From contig NZ_JARXHW010000022.1 of NCBI RefSeq assembly GCF_031127805.1, positions 10,389-74,388 on the forward strand: DNA of 64,000 nucleotides, in the 5' to 3' direction. A model generated the notes under the pieces. That model was not told the DNA's origin. It did no database searches and worked only from the letters and a program-made list of their open reading frames with translations. How positions within the stretch are numbered: position 1 is the stretch's first letter; each line of letters opens with the position of its first letter. This DNA comes from Thalassobacterium maritimum (GTDB lineage: Bacteria; Verrucomicrobiota; Verrucomicrobiia; Opitutales; Coraliomargaritaceae). Positions 27,220 to 35,042 of this stretch are shown here, in pieces. The translations under genes were made by a program, and so were the position numbers.

Positions 27220-28422
27220 CTACTTCCGGCGTCGCAGCATGACGAAAGTCAAGCCCAAGCAACCTGCAAGCAAAGCATAGGTGGACGACTCTGGCACCAC
27301 AGTCAAATAACCAGTCGCCTCTGAGAACTGAAGCAAAGAATTGGAATCATAGGTCCAAATACCATCAGACTCAGTAAAATCAGTCACACTGAATGTCGCT
27401 CCGTAGGCGACGGTCAATCCATCAACATCCACAATCAACCAAGAGTTACCTTCAGTCAGATCCGCACCGGTGAGGTCGAATGTTAATTCACCATTCAGAT
27501 TCAATTCGCTCATGTTCGCATCGCCACTGGTGATGGAATTACTCACGCCATTTGCCCCGATGACAAACTCAACGGAGGAACCATCATTGAACGAAAAACC
27601 GTTGGCCTTACTAATGGAGATATCCAAATCACCGCTAATATCCCCGGAAAAATTGCCCTTATCGATATTAAGCGATGTGTTATCTCCCGCTTGAATGCTA
27701 CCAGCCCCATAGAGTTGCCCGAGCGAATCGGAAACGCCCTCGTCCACTATGAAGAGGCCGTTTACAGTTAAAGGATTGAGTTGGTCACTGGTAGACAGTT
27801 GCAATGTTCCAGAAGCCCCCACGACAATACTTTTCAGCTGCTTAGTCGCAGTGCGATTAATAACAACCAAACCTTCATTCACATTAATAGCATAGTCGCT
27901 ATTCGCCGAATCGGTTAGCGTGAGAGTGCCGCTCCCCGTCTTGGTAAATGTTTTACCTGCTCCAGAAAGCTTCATGCTCGATGTCCCCTCAATCACGAAA
28001 TCGGAGTTATCTGTAAGTGATACGGCATCATTAAAAGTCGCCGAAGCCCCACTGGATACCGTGTAAGTCGCCGCAGCGCCTAGTTTTAAATTTCCATCGA
28101 AAGTATAAGTCCCTTCCTCTATGGTCAGATTGGTCGCGGTAGGTGTGCCAGTTGCAGTAATTGTTGCTGTTGCCACATTGTTTCCGGCAGAAAAGACCAC
28201 ACTATCCGTATCCGTAAAAGTCGTCACCGCCGCGGTGCCATCGGATGCGGTATTCCAATTGGAAGTCGTCGCGATATCCCAAGTGCCCGATGCATCTGTG
28301 GAGTCCGTTGCACCTGCGTTGGCACCGTTAATATCCCAATATACTTGGGCATGAAGCACGCCGCAAATTGCAATCGAGGCAGCACTGACAGTAGATAACT
28401 TCTTTAACATATTCATTTTCAT
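27220..28422 (-). CDS. PEP-CTERM protein with autotransporter-like beta-helix repeats
   Basis: 400-residue exported protein. The signal peptide spans about 1-25 (ending LHA-Q). The start of the mature chain, VYWDINGANAGATDSTDASG with TWDIATTSNWN, is the motif seen at the start of verrucomicrobial autotransporter-associated beta-strand proteins. A repetitive beta-solenoid body rich in Thr, Ser, Gly, Asn and Asp follows, with KTGSGTLTLTDSANS-type turns. The tail VPESSTYALLAGCLGLTFVMLRRRK is a PEP-CTERM anchor in which the usual PEP reads PES. It is probably a surface or matrix protein. A GCAA-N4-TTGC palindrome lies 90 bases upstream, which ties it to the proposed glycan regulon. Confidence 0.85.
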   Translation of the reverse strand: MKMNMLKKLSTVSAASIAICGVLHAQVYWDINGANAGATDSTDASGTWDIATTSNWNTASDGTAAVTTFTDTDSVVFSAGNNVATATITATGTPTATNLTIEEGTYTFDGNLKLGAAATYTVSSGASATFNDAVSLTDNSDFVIEGTSSMKLSGAGKTFTKTGSGTLTLTDSANSDYAINVNEGLVVINRTATKQLKSIVVGASGTLQLSTSDQLNPLTVNGLFIVDEGVSDSLGQLYGAGSIQAGDNTSLNIDKGNFSGDISGDLDISISKANGFSFNDGSSVEFVIGANGVSNSITSGDANMSELNLNGELTFDLTGADLTEGNSWLIVDVDGLTVAYGATFSVTDFTESDGIWTYDSNSLLQFSEATGYLTVVPESSTYALLAGCLGLTFVMLRRRK

Positions 28423-28511
28423 TATTTTTGATTAGGGGTTATGCAGTGGATAAAATAACTAATATATTTATAATATGTAAAATTTCTAATACGCGACAAG
28501 TGCCACGTCAC

Positions 28512-28523
28512 GCAACTGATTGC
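28512..28523. promoter_or_regulatory. Regulon palindrome copy 1 (GCAACTGATTGC)
   Basis: Exact match to GCAAY-NN-RTTGC, 90 bases upstream of the PEP-CTERM gene start and 33 bases past the 3' end of the exbB operon, so it most likely serves the PEP-CTERM gene. Confidence 0.55.
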
Positions 28524-28555
28524 ACGCGACACGAAGAACTGAAATGTACTTAGAT

Positions 28556-30601
28556 TTATTGGCCTAAAACAGCATCCGCAGGACACATCAGCACCGAGAA
28601 ATTAGCGACTGCGGGGCCATTCTCCAAGCGCAAGAGAAAGCTATTGTATCCAGGTTTCAACAACACCCGGCGAAAGCCTTCATCGAGTTGCCAACCGGAG
28701 AGGCCCACGTCCTGAAAGACGACCAAATCATTGATCCACAACTTGGCCCGATCATCACTGGCCACTGCGACAACGACATCCATCGCACTCTCACAGAAAA
28801 CCTCCGTATAAGCAAAATACACAGTCGAGCTCAACTCGTCGGGCGGCTTAATACGCAGGCTACCGGATTGAACAAAACGCCAGCGCAATTGCATGGCCTC
28901 TTTGGTTCTGGGATGACGTTTGCCCTCATAGCTCGCATCCAGATCGACCATTGTTTCCGGTGGGAAGGATTGCTCAAACTCCGGCCCCTTAGGTAAATCC
29001 CAAGGCCCGATGATATACCAGGTATCCACAAAGATCCAACCCTTGCGACTGGACTCCTGATCGAAGCGCCGTCCCGGTAAGGCTTGAGCAAATGTCTTGC
29101 GGCTATCCAAGCGAATGCCTGATGGGTTGTTTTGACTCTTATCTGCTCCAAGAAAAGACTCGCTATCATACGAAGCGCTTAAGCCCGCCTGCCCGGTGTC
29201 GTCGTCGCCACCGGAGAGCGATGCATTGGCATAGCTTTGCTGCATCAAACTGCGCAGGTCCTGCAAATTTCCATTCGATCGCCCCATATTGGAGCCGGCC
29301 ATCGCCATTTTTGCTTTCAGCGAGGCCGCCTTGCTCAGTGCCTGCTTCAGTTGGTCCGCGGTCTGAGAAGCCTTATCATCAGAACTCTGAGCACCACTGG
29401 CCGAGCTCAAGCGATTCTCGGCCTGCCGTGCGATACGCTCACTCGACTGCACGGCTTGGTTGAGAGCTTCGTTGAAAGCCTGAAACTCTTCGCTAGAATT
29501 TGGCTGATTTTGCTTCAATGATTCAGCCAAATCCGGGCCCGGATCCGTCTTGGGTGCATAGACCTGCTCTTTCGCCTGATCCAGCGGAATCTGCTTAAAT
29601 TCGGCAAGTTCGGCCGCTTTGTTTTCCGCAAACGCTTCGTCCAGCCGCTCGGTCATCGCTTGGATTGTTTCATAGAGTTCATCGGTTTCCATGCGGTCCA
29701 AATCAGCCTCACTGGGCACCGCTTCCCGCTCCGCTGAGTCCGATTCCGATGCAGGTAGCTCTGGTTCCACTTCTGGCAAAGTATCCACTGATGTTTCCGT
29801 CAACGTTTCAGCCGGCGTATCCTCGGTCGGTATGGGCGGCAGTGCACGCGCTGGCATCAGAAAGCTTTCAAACTCTGCCAAATAGGCCTTAGCCTCCTCA
29901 GCAAATTGCTTCATCGCCTCCACGCGTTCTGTCATAAAACGCACAATTTTCTCCTGCTCCCGATCCGCTGGCAGGGCGACCCCGCTCTCATACGCACTGA
30001 CGATCGAAGCTTGCGCGGGTGTAATCTGCACAACGACCTCCCGTGCCTGTTCCAAAGCCGCCCAAGCGGAGTCGTTTTCAACTTCAATTTGCAAAGCCAA
30101 CACCCGCATTTGTTTGGAATGTGTATCCGCCAAATTACGCAACTGTATCAAACTTTTCGCGACACCTTCTTGCTGCGTAAGAAAGCGGCTCTTTGTCTGC
30201 CAATAGCGCATTTCATCGGCTTGCTGCATCAGGTGACTACTTTGGGCGGCCAATTCATCCCAAATGTCCGGCGTGCTCAAAGATTCCTTTCGGGCTTCGA
30301 CGACCTCTTCGAGCGACAAGACAGTCTTACGCAATTTCCTGGCATTTTCCTTCAACTCCTCCCTCTTCTTCAGCTCCTTATTGCGGGCAATTTCACGCAC
30401 TTGCTCACGGTTTGGCTCAGGTCGCTCCACTTTGACCTTCCTGACGATCTCGCCCTCTTCGTCGACTTCCACCTCCAGAATGGCAAATGTGGTCTGACGC
30501 CAATCATCGTTAAAATACAAGGCAAGTGACGCCGCAGCAGCCAGCAGCAATGAAATCAGCAGCGCAGCCTGGAGCGGAAATTTCTGTATCAAGCCTATCA
30601 T
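28556..30601 (-). CDS. Membrane-anchored coiled-coil protein with lectin-like C-terminal domain, fourth gene of the exbBDD operon
   Basis: 681-residue protein of unknown function. One N-terminal membrane helix (about 8-29) is followed by a charged periplasmic coiled coil (about 40-250), an acidic Pro/Glu/Thr-rich spacer (about 245-320), a Gln/Ala/Ser-rich helical region (about 340-500) and a C-terminal beta-sandwich (521-681). That last domain shows WYIIGPWD, a pattern of W-x-x-x-GP, then SDDRAKLWINDLVVF and VLLKPGYNSFLLRLENG, which is the layout of PA14/NPCBM-like carbohydrate-binding modules common in Planctomycetes and Verrucomicrobiota. It overlaps the second exbD by 4 bases (ATGA), implying translational coupling. 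It sits where TonB would be but lacks a TonB C-terminal domain. Confidence 0.8.
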   Translation of the reverse strand: MIGLIQKFPLQAALLISLLLAAAASLALYFNDDWRQTTFAILEVEVDEEGEIVRKVKVERPEPNREQVREIARNKELKKREELKENARKLRKTVLSLEEVVEARKESLSTPDIWDELAAQSSHLMQQADEMRYWQTKSRFLTQQEGVAKSLIQLRNLADTHSKQMRVLALQIEVENDSAWAALEQAREVVVQITPAQASIVSAYESGVALPADREQEKIVRFMTERVEAMKQFAEEAKAYLAEFESFLMPARALPPIPTEDTPAETLTETSVDTLPEVEPELPASESDSAEREAVPSEADLDRMETDELYETIQAMTERLDEAFAENKAAELAEFKQIPLDQAKEQVYAPKTDPGPDLAESLKQNQPNSSEEFQAFNEALNQAVQSSERIARQAENRLSSASGAQSSDDKASQTADQLKQALSKAASLKAKMAMAGSNMGRSNGNLQDLRSLMQQSYANASLSGGDDDTGQAGLSASYDSESFLGADKSQNNPSGIRLDSRKTFAQALPGRRFDQESSRKGWIFVDTWYIIGPWDLPKGPEFEQSFPPETMVDLDASYEGKRHPRTKEAMQLRWRFVQSGSLRIKPPDELSSTVYFAYTEVFCESAMDVVVAVASDDRAKLWINDLVVFQDVGLSGWQLDEGFRRVLLKPGYNSFLLRLENGPAVANFSVLMCPADAVLGQ

Positions 30602-31026
30602 TTGTCGTATTTCTCATGGTAGGTGCGCACCCCTACATTACGTAAATTTCGAAAGCTCAGCGCATCGAGCACTTCGACGAAACGATAGAACGGTGTATTT
30701 TCATCGGTATCCAAGCGAATACGACGTTCCGCGTCCTCTTGTTCAATGGTCCGCAGCTCGTCCAGCAATACCATGATTGTTACCGACTCTCCCTCATAGT
30801 AGATCTCCCCCTCAGCATCGATTGCGATCGCCACGACGCTATCATCCGGTGGCACCTCCAGCGACGAACGCGAGATCGGCAAGTTGAGGTGCTCCACCTC
30901 TTTGAGGTCCTTTTTCAACATCGTGGTCACGAGGAAAAAAATCAGCAGCAAGAAGACACAGTCAATTAGAGGCGACATGCTAAGTGCCACATCCTCGTCT
31001 TCCTCTTCATAAGCACGGCGACTCAT
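30598..31026 (-). CDS. ExbD/TolR-type biopolymer transport protein (second copy)
   Basis: 142 residues. After a short acidic cytoplasmic start comes the single ExbD helix MSPLIDCVFLLLIFFLVTTM (about 17-36) with the conserved proton-carrying Asp in PLID, then a periplasmic domain (about 55-140) ending in the VEVLDAL segment typical of the family. It works with ExbB as the proton-driven stator that energises an envelope partner. It overlaps both neighbours: 1 base with the first exbD and 4 bases with the coiled-coil gene. The two ExbD copies share the membrane segment almost exactly but differ outside it. Confidence 0.92.
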   Translation of the reverse strand: MSRRAYEEEDEDVALSMSPLIDCVFLLLIFFLVTTMLKKDLKEVEHLNLPISRSSLEVPPDDSVVAIAIDAEGEIYYEGESVTIMVLLDELRTIEQEDAERRIRLDTDENTPFYRFVEVLDALSFRNLRNVGVRTYHEKYDK

Positions 31027-31565
31027 TAGCGATAGCCTTTCATTTCAAAATCCTCCGAGCCGCGATAGCGCAAGCGCACGCCCACTTGTTCAAAGCCCTG
31101 AAGGGCTAAAGTATCCAGGGCATCGATCACCCGCTGCACGGGCACTTCGCGGTCCGCATCCAGGCGGATTCCGACACCGGTTCCATGTGTTTGCGCAACC
31201 GACTTAAGATCCTCAATAAAGGATGCCACCGGACTATAACTGAGCCCTTGCATGGTGCGTGATGCCCCATTGGCTCGTAGGATTTCCCCACTATCATCCA
31301 TCGCATAAATAATCACCTCCGATTCCGCAATCGGCGCCAAGGCGGAAGTATAATCCGGTAAAACCACCGGGATCTGCTTTTCCAACTTCTTCAACATGGT
31401 GGTCACCAAAAAGAAAATGAGCAGCAAAAACACACAATCGATCAGCGGCGACAAATCGACCTCCACATTATCATCCTTTCGAGGCCGATTACGCAAGCGC
31501 CGCATCACCGCCACCCGGGAGGTGGAAGAAGTAGTCAAACTCAACTTTGGAGTGTTAGAAGACAT
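31026..31565 (-). CDS. ExbD/TolR-type biopolymer transport protein (first copy)
   Basis: 179 residues with a longer basic N-terminus (about 1-33), the membrane segment VDLSPLIDCVFLLLIFFLVTTM with the key Asp in PLID, and a periplasmic domain with GVGIRLDADREVPVQRVIDAL, which is the standard ExbD C-terminal motif. Second gene of the exbB-exbD-exbD-coiled-coil operon. Paired, unlike ExbD proteins are frequent in Verrucomicrobiota and Planctomycetes and could form a heterodimeric rod inside the ExbB pentamer. It begins 36 bases after exbB. Confidence 0.92.
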   Translation of the reverse strand: MSSNTPKLSLTTSSTSRVAVMRRLRNRPRKDDNVEVDLSPLIDCVFLLLIFFLVTTMLKKLEKQIPVVLPDYTSALAPIAESEVIIYAMDDSGEILRANGASRTMQGLSYSPVASFIEDLKSVAQTHGTGVGIRLDADREVPVQRVIDALDTLALQGFEQVGVRLRYRGSEDFEMKGYR

Positions 31566-31601
31566 CAGACGAGGGCAAGGAATGACACGTGAGGCATTCG
31601 A

Positions 31602-32342
31602 TCATTCTTTCGACTCTGGGGTTTGCGCATCCTCCGCATGCAGCCAGGGCGACATCAGGCTGTCCATGGTCTCTTCCAGGCGTATGCCGAAACTGTTGAT
31701 TTTAGACTTAAAGAAATGGTAAGAAGCCAGCGAGGGTATCGCAATAATCAAGCCGAGCGCGGTCGTAATGAGCGCTTTACCAATCGAATCAGCCAAGACC
31801 GAAGCATCCCCCGTATCCCCCATCAGCGCCACTTTTTGAAAAGACTCAATCATCCCGATAATCGTCCCCAACAAGCCCAGCAAAGGCGAAATCGTCGCAA
31901 CAACTGCCAAAGGATAATTACGCAACTGCTGGCGGCTGACCGCTCTGGAAATAAGATCGGATCCCCCTAACGCCAAGATCTCAAAAGGTATATGTTTGTG
32001 CGAGGCAATGTAGTTTCCCACCGATGAAAGCACACTCATATTTCCCTTACAAGCGGCACTCATTCCATCAAAATCTGAGCGCTCCGCACACTCCCGCAAT
32101 TGCAGCTCCAAGTGCTTGGGAATAAAGTTCGCACGCCGCACGACGATCATACGCTCGATAAAAAAGACCAGCCCGACAAAGCCCACCAGTAAGAGGACGA
32201 TCGAAGTCGCCCCACCCTTGAGCACTTCGGCCACCCAGTCGATGGTGCCCACGGCATCGGATTCCAATTCAATGGACGCGGGTTGAGCCATTAATATCTG
32301 AACGAAGAGGAAGGGTAATAGGATTAGAGAGAGGCGTTTCAT
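31602..32342 (-). CDS. ExbB/TolQ/MotA-family proton channel protein
   Basis: 246 residues from ATG 32342; an in-frame ATG at 32369 adds nine. A signal-like hydrophobic start (MKRLSLILLPFLFVQ, ending LMA-QPA) precedes three membrane helices: one near 45-65 (TSIVLLLVGFVGLVFFIERM), and two in the conserved block LAVVATISPLLGLLGTIIGMIESF and SIGKALITTALGLIIAIPSLA. The last two hold the proton-path Thr residues of the family. It forms the pentameric channel of an ExbB-ExbD motor. The extra N-terminal signal is common in this phylum. It leads a four-gene operon, and a 15-bp palindrome lies 131 bases upstream. Confidence 0.93.
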   Translation of the reverse strand: MKRLSLILLPFLFVQILMAQPASIELESDAVGTIDWVAEVLKGGATSIVLLLVGFVGLVFFIERMIVVRRANFIPKHLELQLRECAERSDFDGMSAACKGNMSVLSSVGNYIASHKHIPFEILALGGSDLISRAVSRQQLRNYPLAVVATISPLLGLLGTIIGMIESFQKVALMGDTGDASVLADSIGKALITTALGLIIAIPSLASYHFFKSKINSFGIRLEETMDSLMSPWLHAEDAQTPESKE

Positions 32343-32472
32343 ATGATATGGATAGACAATCTTAAACAATAGTATTTCGAGAAATTAAAGACATGGAGCG
32401 CAGCCAGTGCCTATAAGAAATCCAAACGATTCCAATAAGTAGAATATTGCCGCACAAAACAAGTACCCAACC

Positions 32473-32487
32473 ACGCAATCATTGCGT
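32473..32487. promoter_or_regulatory. Palindrome upstream of exbB (variant spacing)
   Basis: ACGCAAT-C-ATTGCGT is a perfect 7-bp-arm inverted repeat. It resembles the regulon palindrome but has three rather than four bases between GCAA and TTGC. It overlaps the stop codon of lacI and lies 131 bases before exbB. It may be a variant operator or unrelated. Confidence 0.35.
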
Positions 32488-33597
32488 ATCTAACGGAGAA
32501 GCAAATGATGGGCTAGTAGGTATTTTTTTCGTCAGACTCGGACCATCCACCCACACACCTTCCACCATGGTGGTCAAAGGAACGGCCGGCACCCCGCGTT
32601 CCCCACGCTGCAAGGCCCCCACAATCAAGTCCGTCGCGGCCGCGCCGATATCGGCAGGGCGTTGATCCACTCCAGCAATATCAGACTGCCCTTCGAACCA
32701 GCCTAAACTGACAAAGTCCACTTCACCGGGCATATGGATACCTGCACCAGTCAGCTCTTCCATCACTTCCAAATTGTCGCTAATCACCACATCCAGCTTT
32801 TCTTGACGACACCAGGCTGGCGTGTCCTTCAATGTCGTATCGTTAAATAGAAAAGTGCTAATATTAAACTCTCTATCCTTTTTACCAATGCCCTTCAACC
32901 GATCATACTGTGCCAAGAGCACGGCTGACAACCACAATTCATCCACCCGTCGACTGGTATCTGTAAACACACACAAGCCTACACGCTTATACCCCAAGTA
33001 ATACAAGCGTTTAAGCGCTTCCTGCATCGCGTGAAAATGATGCGGCGTGCTACGATGCAATATAGGCGACATGTGCGAATACCCAACCGTCGCACAACTG
33101 AATTTCTCCCAATCCAAATCGAGTGGTTTATGCACATTCGGCGTCGGCGCGAGAAAGAGCCCCAAAATACCTCGGGCATAGAGTATTCGACTGAGGCGCC
33201 CCGGCGTCATATTGGGTTCCCCCAACCAAAAGTGCTCTAATTTATACCCCTGCCCCTCCAATCTCCTTTTCGCCCCTTCATAGCAACGCAGATAAAACGG
33301 ATTCTTCAGCCAGATGTCACGGCTCTTAAAGTTGGTAATATAGGCGATCGTCGTGACACTAGAACCTGTTGAGCTACCACGACGGCGTGCCGCAAAGGCA
33401 GAAAGCAAGGGATCGGGCCGATATCCTAACTGATCCGCAACCGCCTGAATACGCTGACGGGTCGCTTCGGGGATTTGTGGATTCGAATTTAAGGCGCGAC
33501 AAACAGTGGACGCAGACACACCAGCCGCCTCCGCCACTTCCTTCATCGTCACACGACCACCGTCCATTGAATGCTTAGTTGAAGTCGACACAGGCAA
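32479..33597 (-). CDS. LacI-family transcriptional regulator of the glycan locus
   Basis: 372 residues. The LacI helix-turn-helix starts at about residue 18: MKEVAEAAGVSASTVCRALN, then NPQIPEATRQRIQAVADQLGYRPDP. The linker reads LLSAFAARRRG instead of the usual hinge ending in a minor-groove-inserting leucine, a form I associate with verrucomicrobial LacI proteins. A periplasmic-binding-like effector domain follows (about 80-350). In-frame ATGs at codons 11 and 18 are alternative starts. It is flanked by the exbB operon and a TIM-barrel hydrolase in the same direction. A GCAA-N4-TTGC palindrome lies 109 bases upstream of its own start, suggesting autoregulation. It probably senses an oligosaccharide or sugar made by the locus. 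Confidence 0.92.
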   Translation of the reverse strand: MPVSTSTKHSMDGGRVTMKEVAEAAGVSASTVCRALNSNPQIPEATRQRIQAVADQLGYRPDPLLSAFAARRRGSSTGSSVTTIAYITNFKSRDIWLKNPFYLRCYEGAKRRLEGQGYKLEHFWLGEPNMTPGRLSRILYARGILGLFLAPTPNVHKPLDLDWEKFSCATVGYSHMSPILHRSTPHHFHAMQEALKRLYYLGYKRVGLCVFTDTSRRVDELWLSAVLLAQYDRLKGIGKKDREFNISTFLFNDTTLKDTPAWCRQEKLDVVISDNLEVMEELTGAGIHMPGEVDFVSLGWFEGQSDIAGVDQRPADIGAAATDLIVGALQRGERGVPAVPLTTMVEGVWVDGPSLTKKIPTSPSFASPLDTQ

Positions 33598-33705
33598 AAT
33601 ATTTTAAGGGTTAAATCCGTAGATTGCTGTATAAATTACCACGAATTATGATGAAGGCGAACATCCCAAAACTGGCTCACATCGCTGAGAAATCAACCCT
33701 TAAGC

Positions 33706-33717
33706 GCAATCTATTGC
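33706..33717. promoter_or_regulatory. Regulon palindrome copy 2 (GCAATCTATTGC), upstream of lacI
   Basis: Exact match to GCAAY-NN-RTTGC, extending to a nearly perfect 16-bp dyad GCGCAATC-TATTGCGC (33704-33719). It sits 109 bases upstream of lacI and 52 bases past the stop of the TIM-barrel gene. Confidence 0.65.
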
Positions 33718-33768
33718 GCACACTTTGACAATCACACATATTGAAGTTTGCGACGCGCCTGCAAGCGA

Positions 33769-34806
33769 TTAAGTCAACTCAATCGCTCGCGCGCAGGATT
33801 CCAATGCATAAAATGAAGGCTTGGGTAGTCCCTGCTGATTAAGCAGTCCCCATGCGGTCTCTGCAGGGCAATCCGGCTCCTGACATTGCCAGCAATTCGC
33901 AGCATCACGCCAATTATAGTAGGTTGCTCCAATGACAAAGGGCTTCTCGAGAAATATCTTCATCGACTCTTTGATATACTCAGCTTGCACCGCCTCACTA
34001 TGCTCGCCTCTCCAGTTGAACTTCCAACGCTTCACATCGCAAGGATAGGCACCTGCATCAATGTCCGCTGGGGTCATATTTCCGCCTGCAGAGGCATAGC
34101 CAAACTCTTGAATAAAAATCGGCTTGCCTGTGAGTGCGTAAAATCCGTCCAAATACTCGTGCCAACTTTCCGGGCCGCCTTTGCGCCAAGACCCAGGATA
34201 ACTATCAAACCCCGCATAATCGACTGGCAAAGAGGGGTCCCCATAAATGCCTTTCGCTAGAATCAAGCCCTCATGCGCATCCGTATTCCCGTCGACCTCA
34301 CCGGGTAAAGAAGGAAACAAGGTGATATTGATGCCCACCTTCAACGAGGGAACTGCCTCCTTCATCGCACGAATCCCTACCTTCAGAAACTCGACCGATT
34401 GATCCATGTCCAGGTTATCGCGAAAGATCCAGATATCCAATTCATTCGCAACCTGCCACCACTCGATTAAACCTTCAAACTTCAGAGCAAAAAAACGACT
34501 CACCGCCGCATAAGCCTCATAGTATTCATCACTGCCGGGAGTCAGTCCAAGCTTAGCCATCTCGCGCGGCCCGGGTGACAGTCCCATTAATTGAAATCCT
34601 GAATCTCTCAAATCCTGCACCCGCTGACAAGCTTCCTCAAAACCTGAAGACTGTGGCTCATTCTTCATAAATGCAGCTGCATCAAATTGAAAGTCCCCAA
34701 AGCGTAACCAGCGAATGCCGACGGACCGCATCATCTCCAAGTCTTGACTAGTTAATTCAGGAAGTCGCGCAGCGACACCAAGCATAAAATCGTTTTCAAT
34801 CTGCAT
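33769..34806 (-). CDS. Cytoplasmic clan-A (TIM-barrel) glycoside hydrolase, family uncertain
   Basis: 345 residues from ATG 34806 with no signal peptide; the frame is open 32 codons upstream but that part looks noncoding and contains no secretion signal. The chain looks like a (beta/alpha)8 hydrolase of clan GH-A: acid/base Glu122 in WWQVANELD at the end of strand 4 and nucleophile Glu234 in PIFIQEFGYAS at the end of strand 7. The NEL rather than NEP motif resembles GH39/GH53-like and unclassified families. Being cytoplasmic, it should act on imported oligosaccharides. A regulon palindrome lies 97 bases upstream, and a SGNH esterase gene is divergent. Confidence 0.75.
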   Translation of the reverse strand: MQIENDFMLGVAARLPELTSQDLEMMRSVGIRWLRFGDFQFDAAAFMKNEPQSSGFEEACQRVQDLRDSGFQLMGLSPGPREMAKLGLTPGSDEYYEAYAAVSRFFALKFEGLIEWWQVANELDIWIFRDNLDMDQSVEFLKVGIRAMKEAVPSLKVGINITLFPSLPGEVDGNTDAHEGLILAKGIYGDPSLPVDYAGFDSYPGSWRKGGPESWHEYLDGFYALTGKPIFIQEFGYASAGGNMTPADIDAGAYPCDVKRWKFNWRGEHSEAVQAEYIKESMKIFLEKPFVIGATYYNWRDAANCWQCQEPDCPAETAWGLLNQQGLPKPSFYALESCARAIELT

Positions 34807-34902
34807 TATACGAAGGGGTTGTTTGTAGAAATAAATACGGGCAACATGCCCACTCCGACTAACATGTGGCGAATGCTTGGTGTGGATCAACAGCCCCTCC
34901 AC

Positions 34903-34914
34903 GCAATTAGTTGC
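34903..34914. promoter_or_regulatory. Regulon palindrome copy 3 (GCAATTAGTTGC)
   Basis: Exact match to GCAAY-NN-RTTGC in the divergent region, 97 bases upstream of the TIM-barrel hydrolase start. Confidence 0.65.
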
Positions 34915-34979
34915 ACATACAAAAGAGACTTAGCTTAACTTGGCGGTGAACGACTGCGGTATCACAGCACACCACAGCT

Positions 34980-34995
34980 ACGCAATTAATTGCGT
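34980..34995. promoter_or_regulatory. Regulon palindrome copy 4 (perfect 16-bp dyad)
   Basis: ACGCAATT-AATTGCGT is a perfect 16-bp palindrome whose core (34982-34993) matches GCAAY-NN-RTTGC. It ends 47 bases before the SGNH esterase ATG, a position suited to repressing its promoter. Confidence 0.7.
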
Positions 34996-35042
34996 GGCGG
35001 CAACCTTGCGAATGATGACTCCAAAGATATTTAATTAATGCT

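Noticed and set aside
28556..30601. Calling the coiled-coil protein TonB or TolA because of its operon position
   Set aside because: The C-terminal domain is a jelly-roll-like module with W-x-x-x-GP and WIND motifs and does not show the TonB/TolA C-terminal fold or a Pro-Lys/Pro-Glu repeat spacer typical of TonB.
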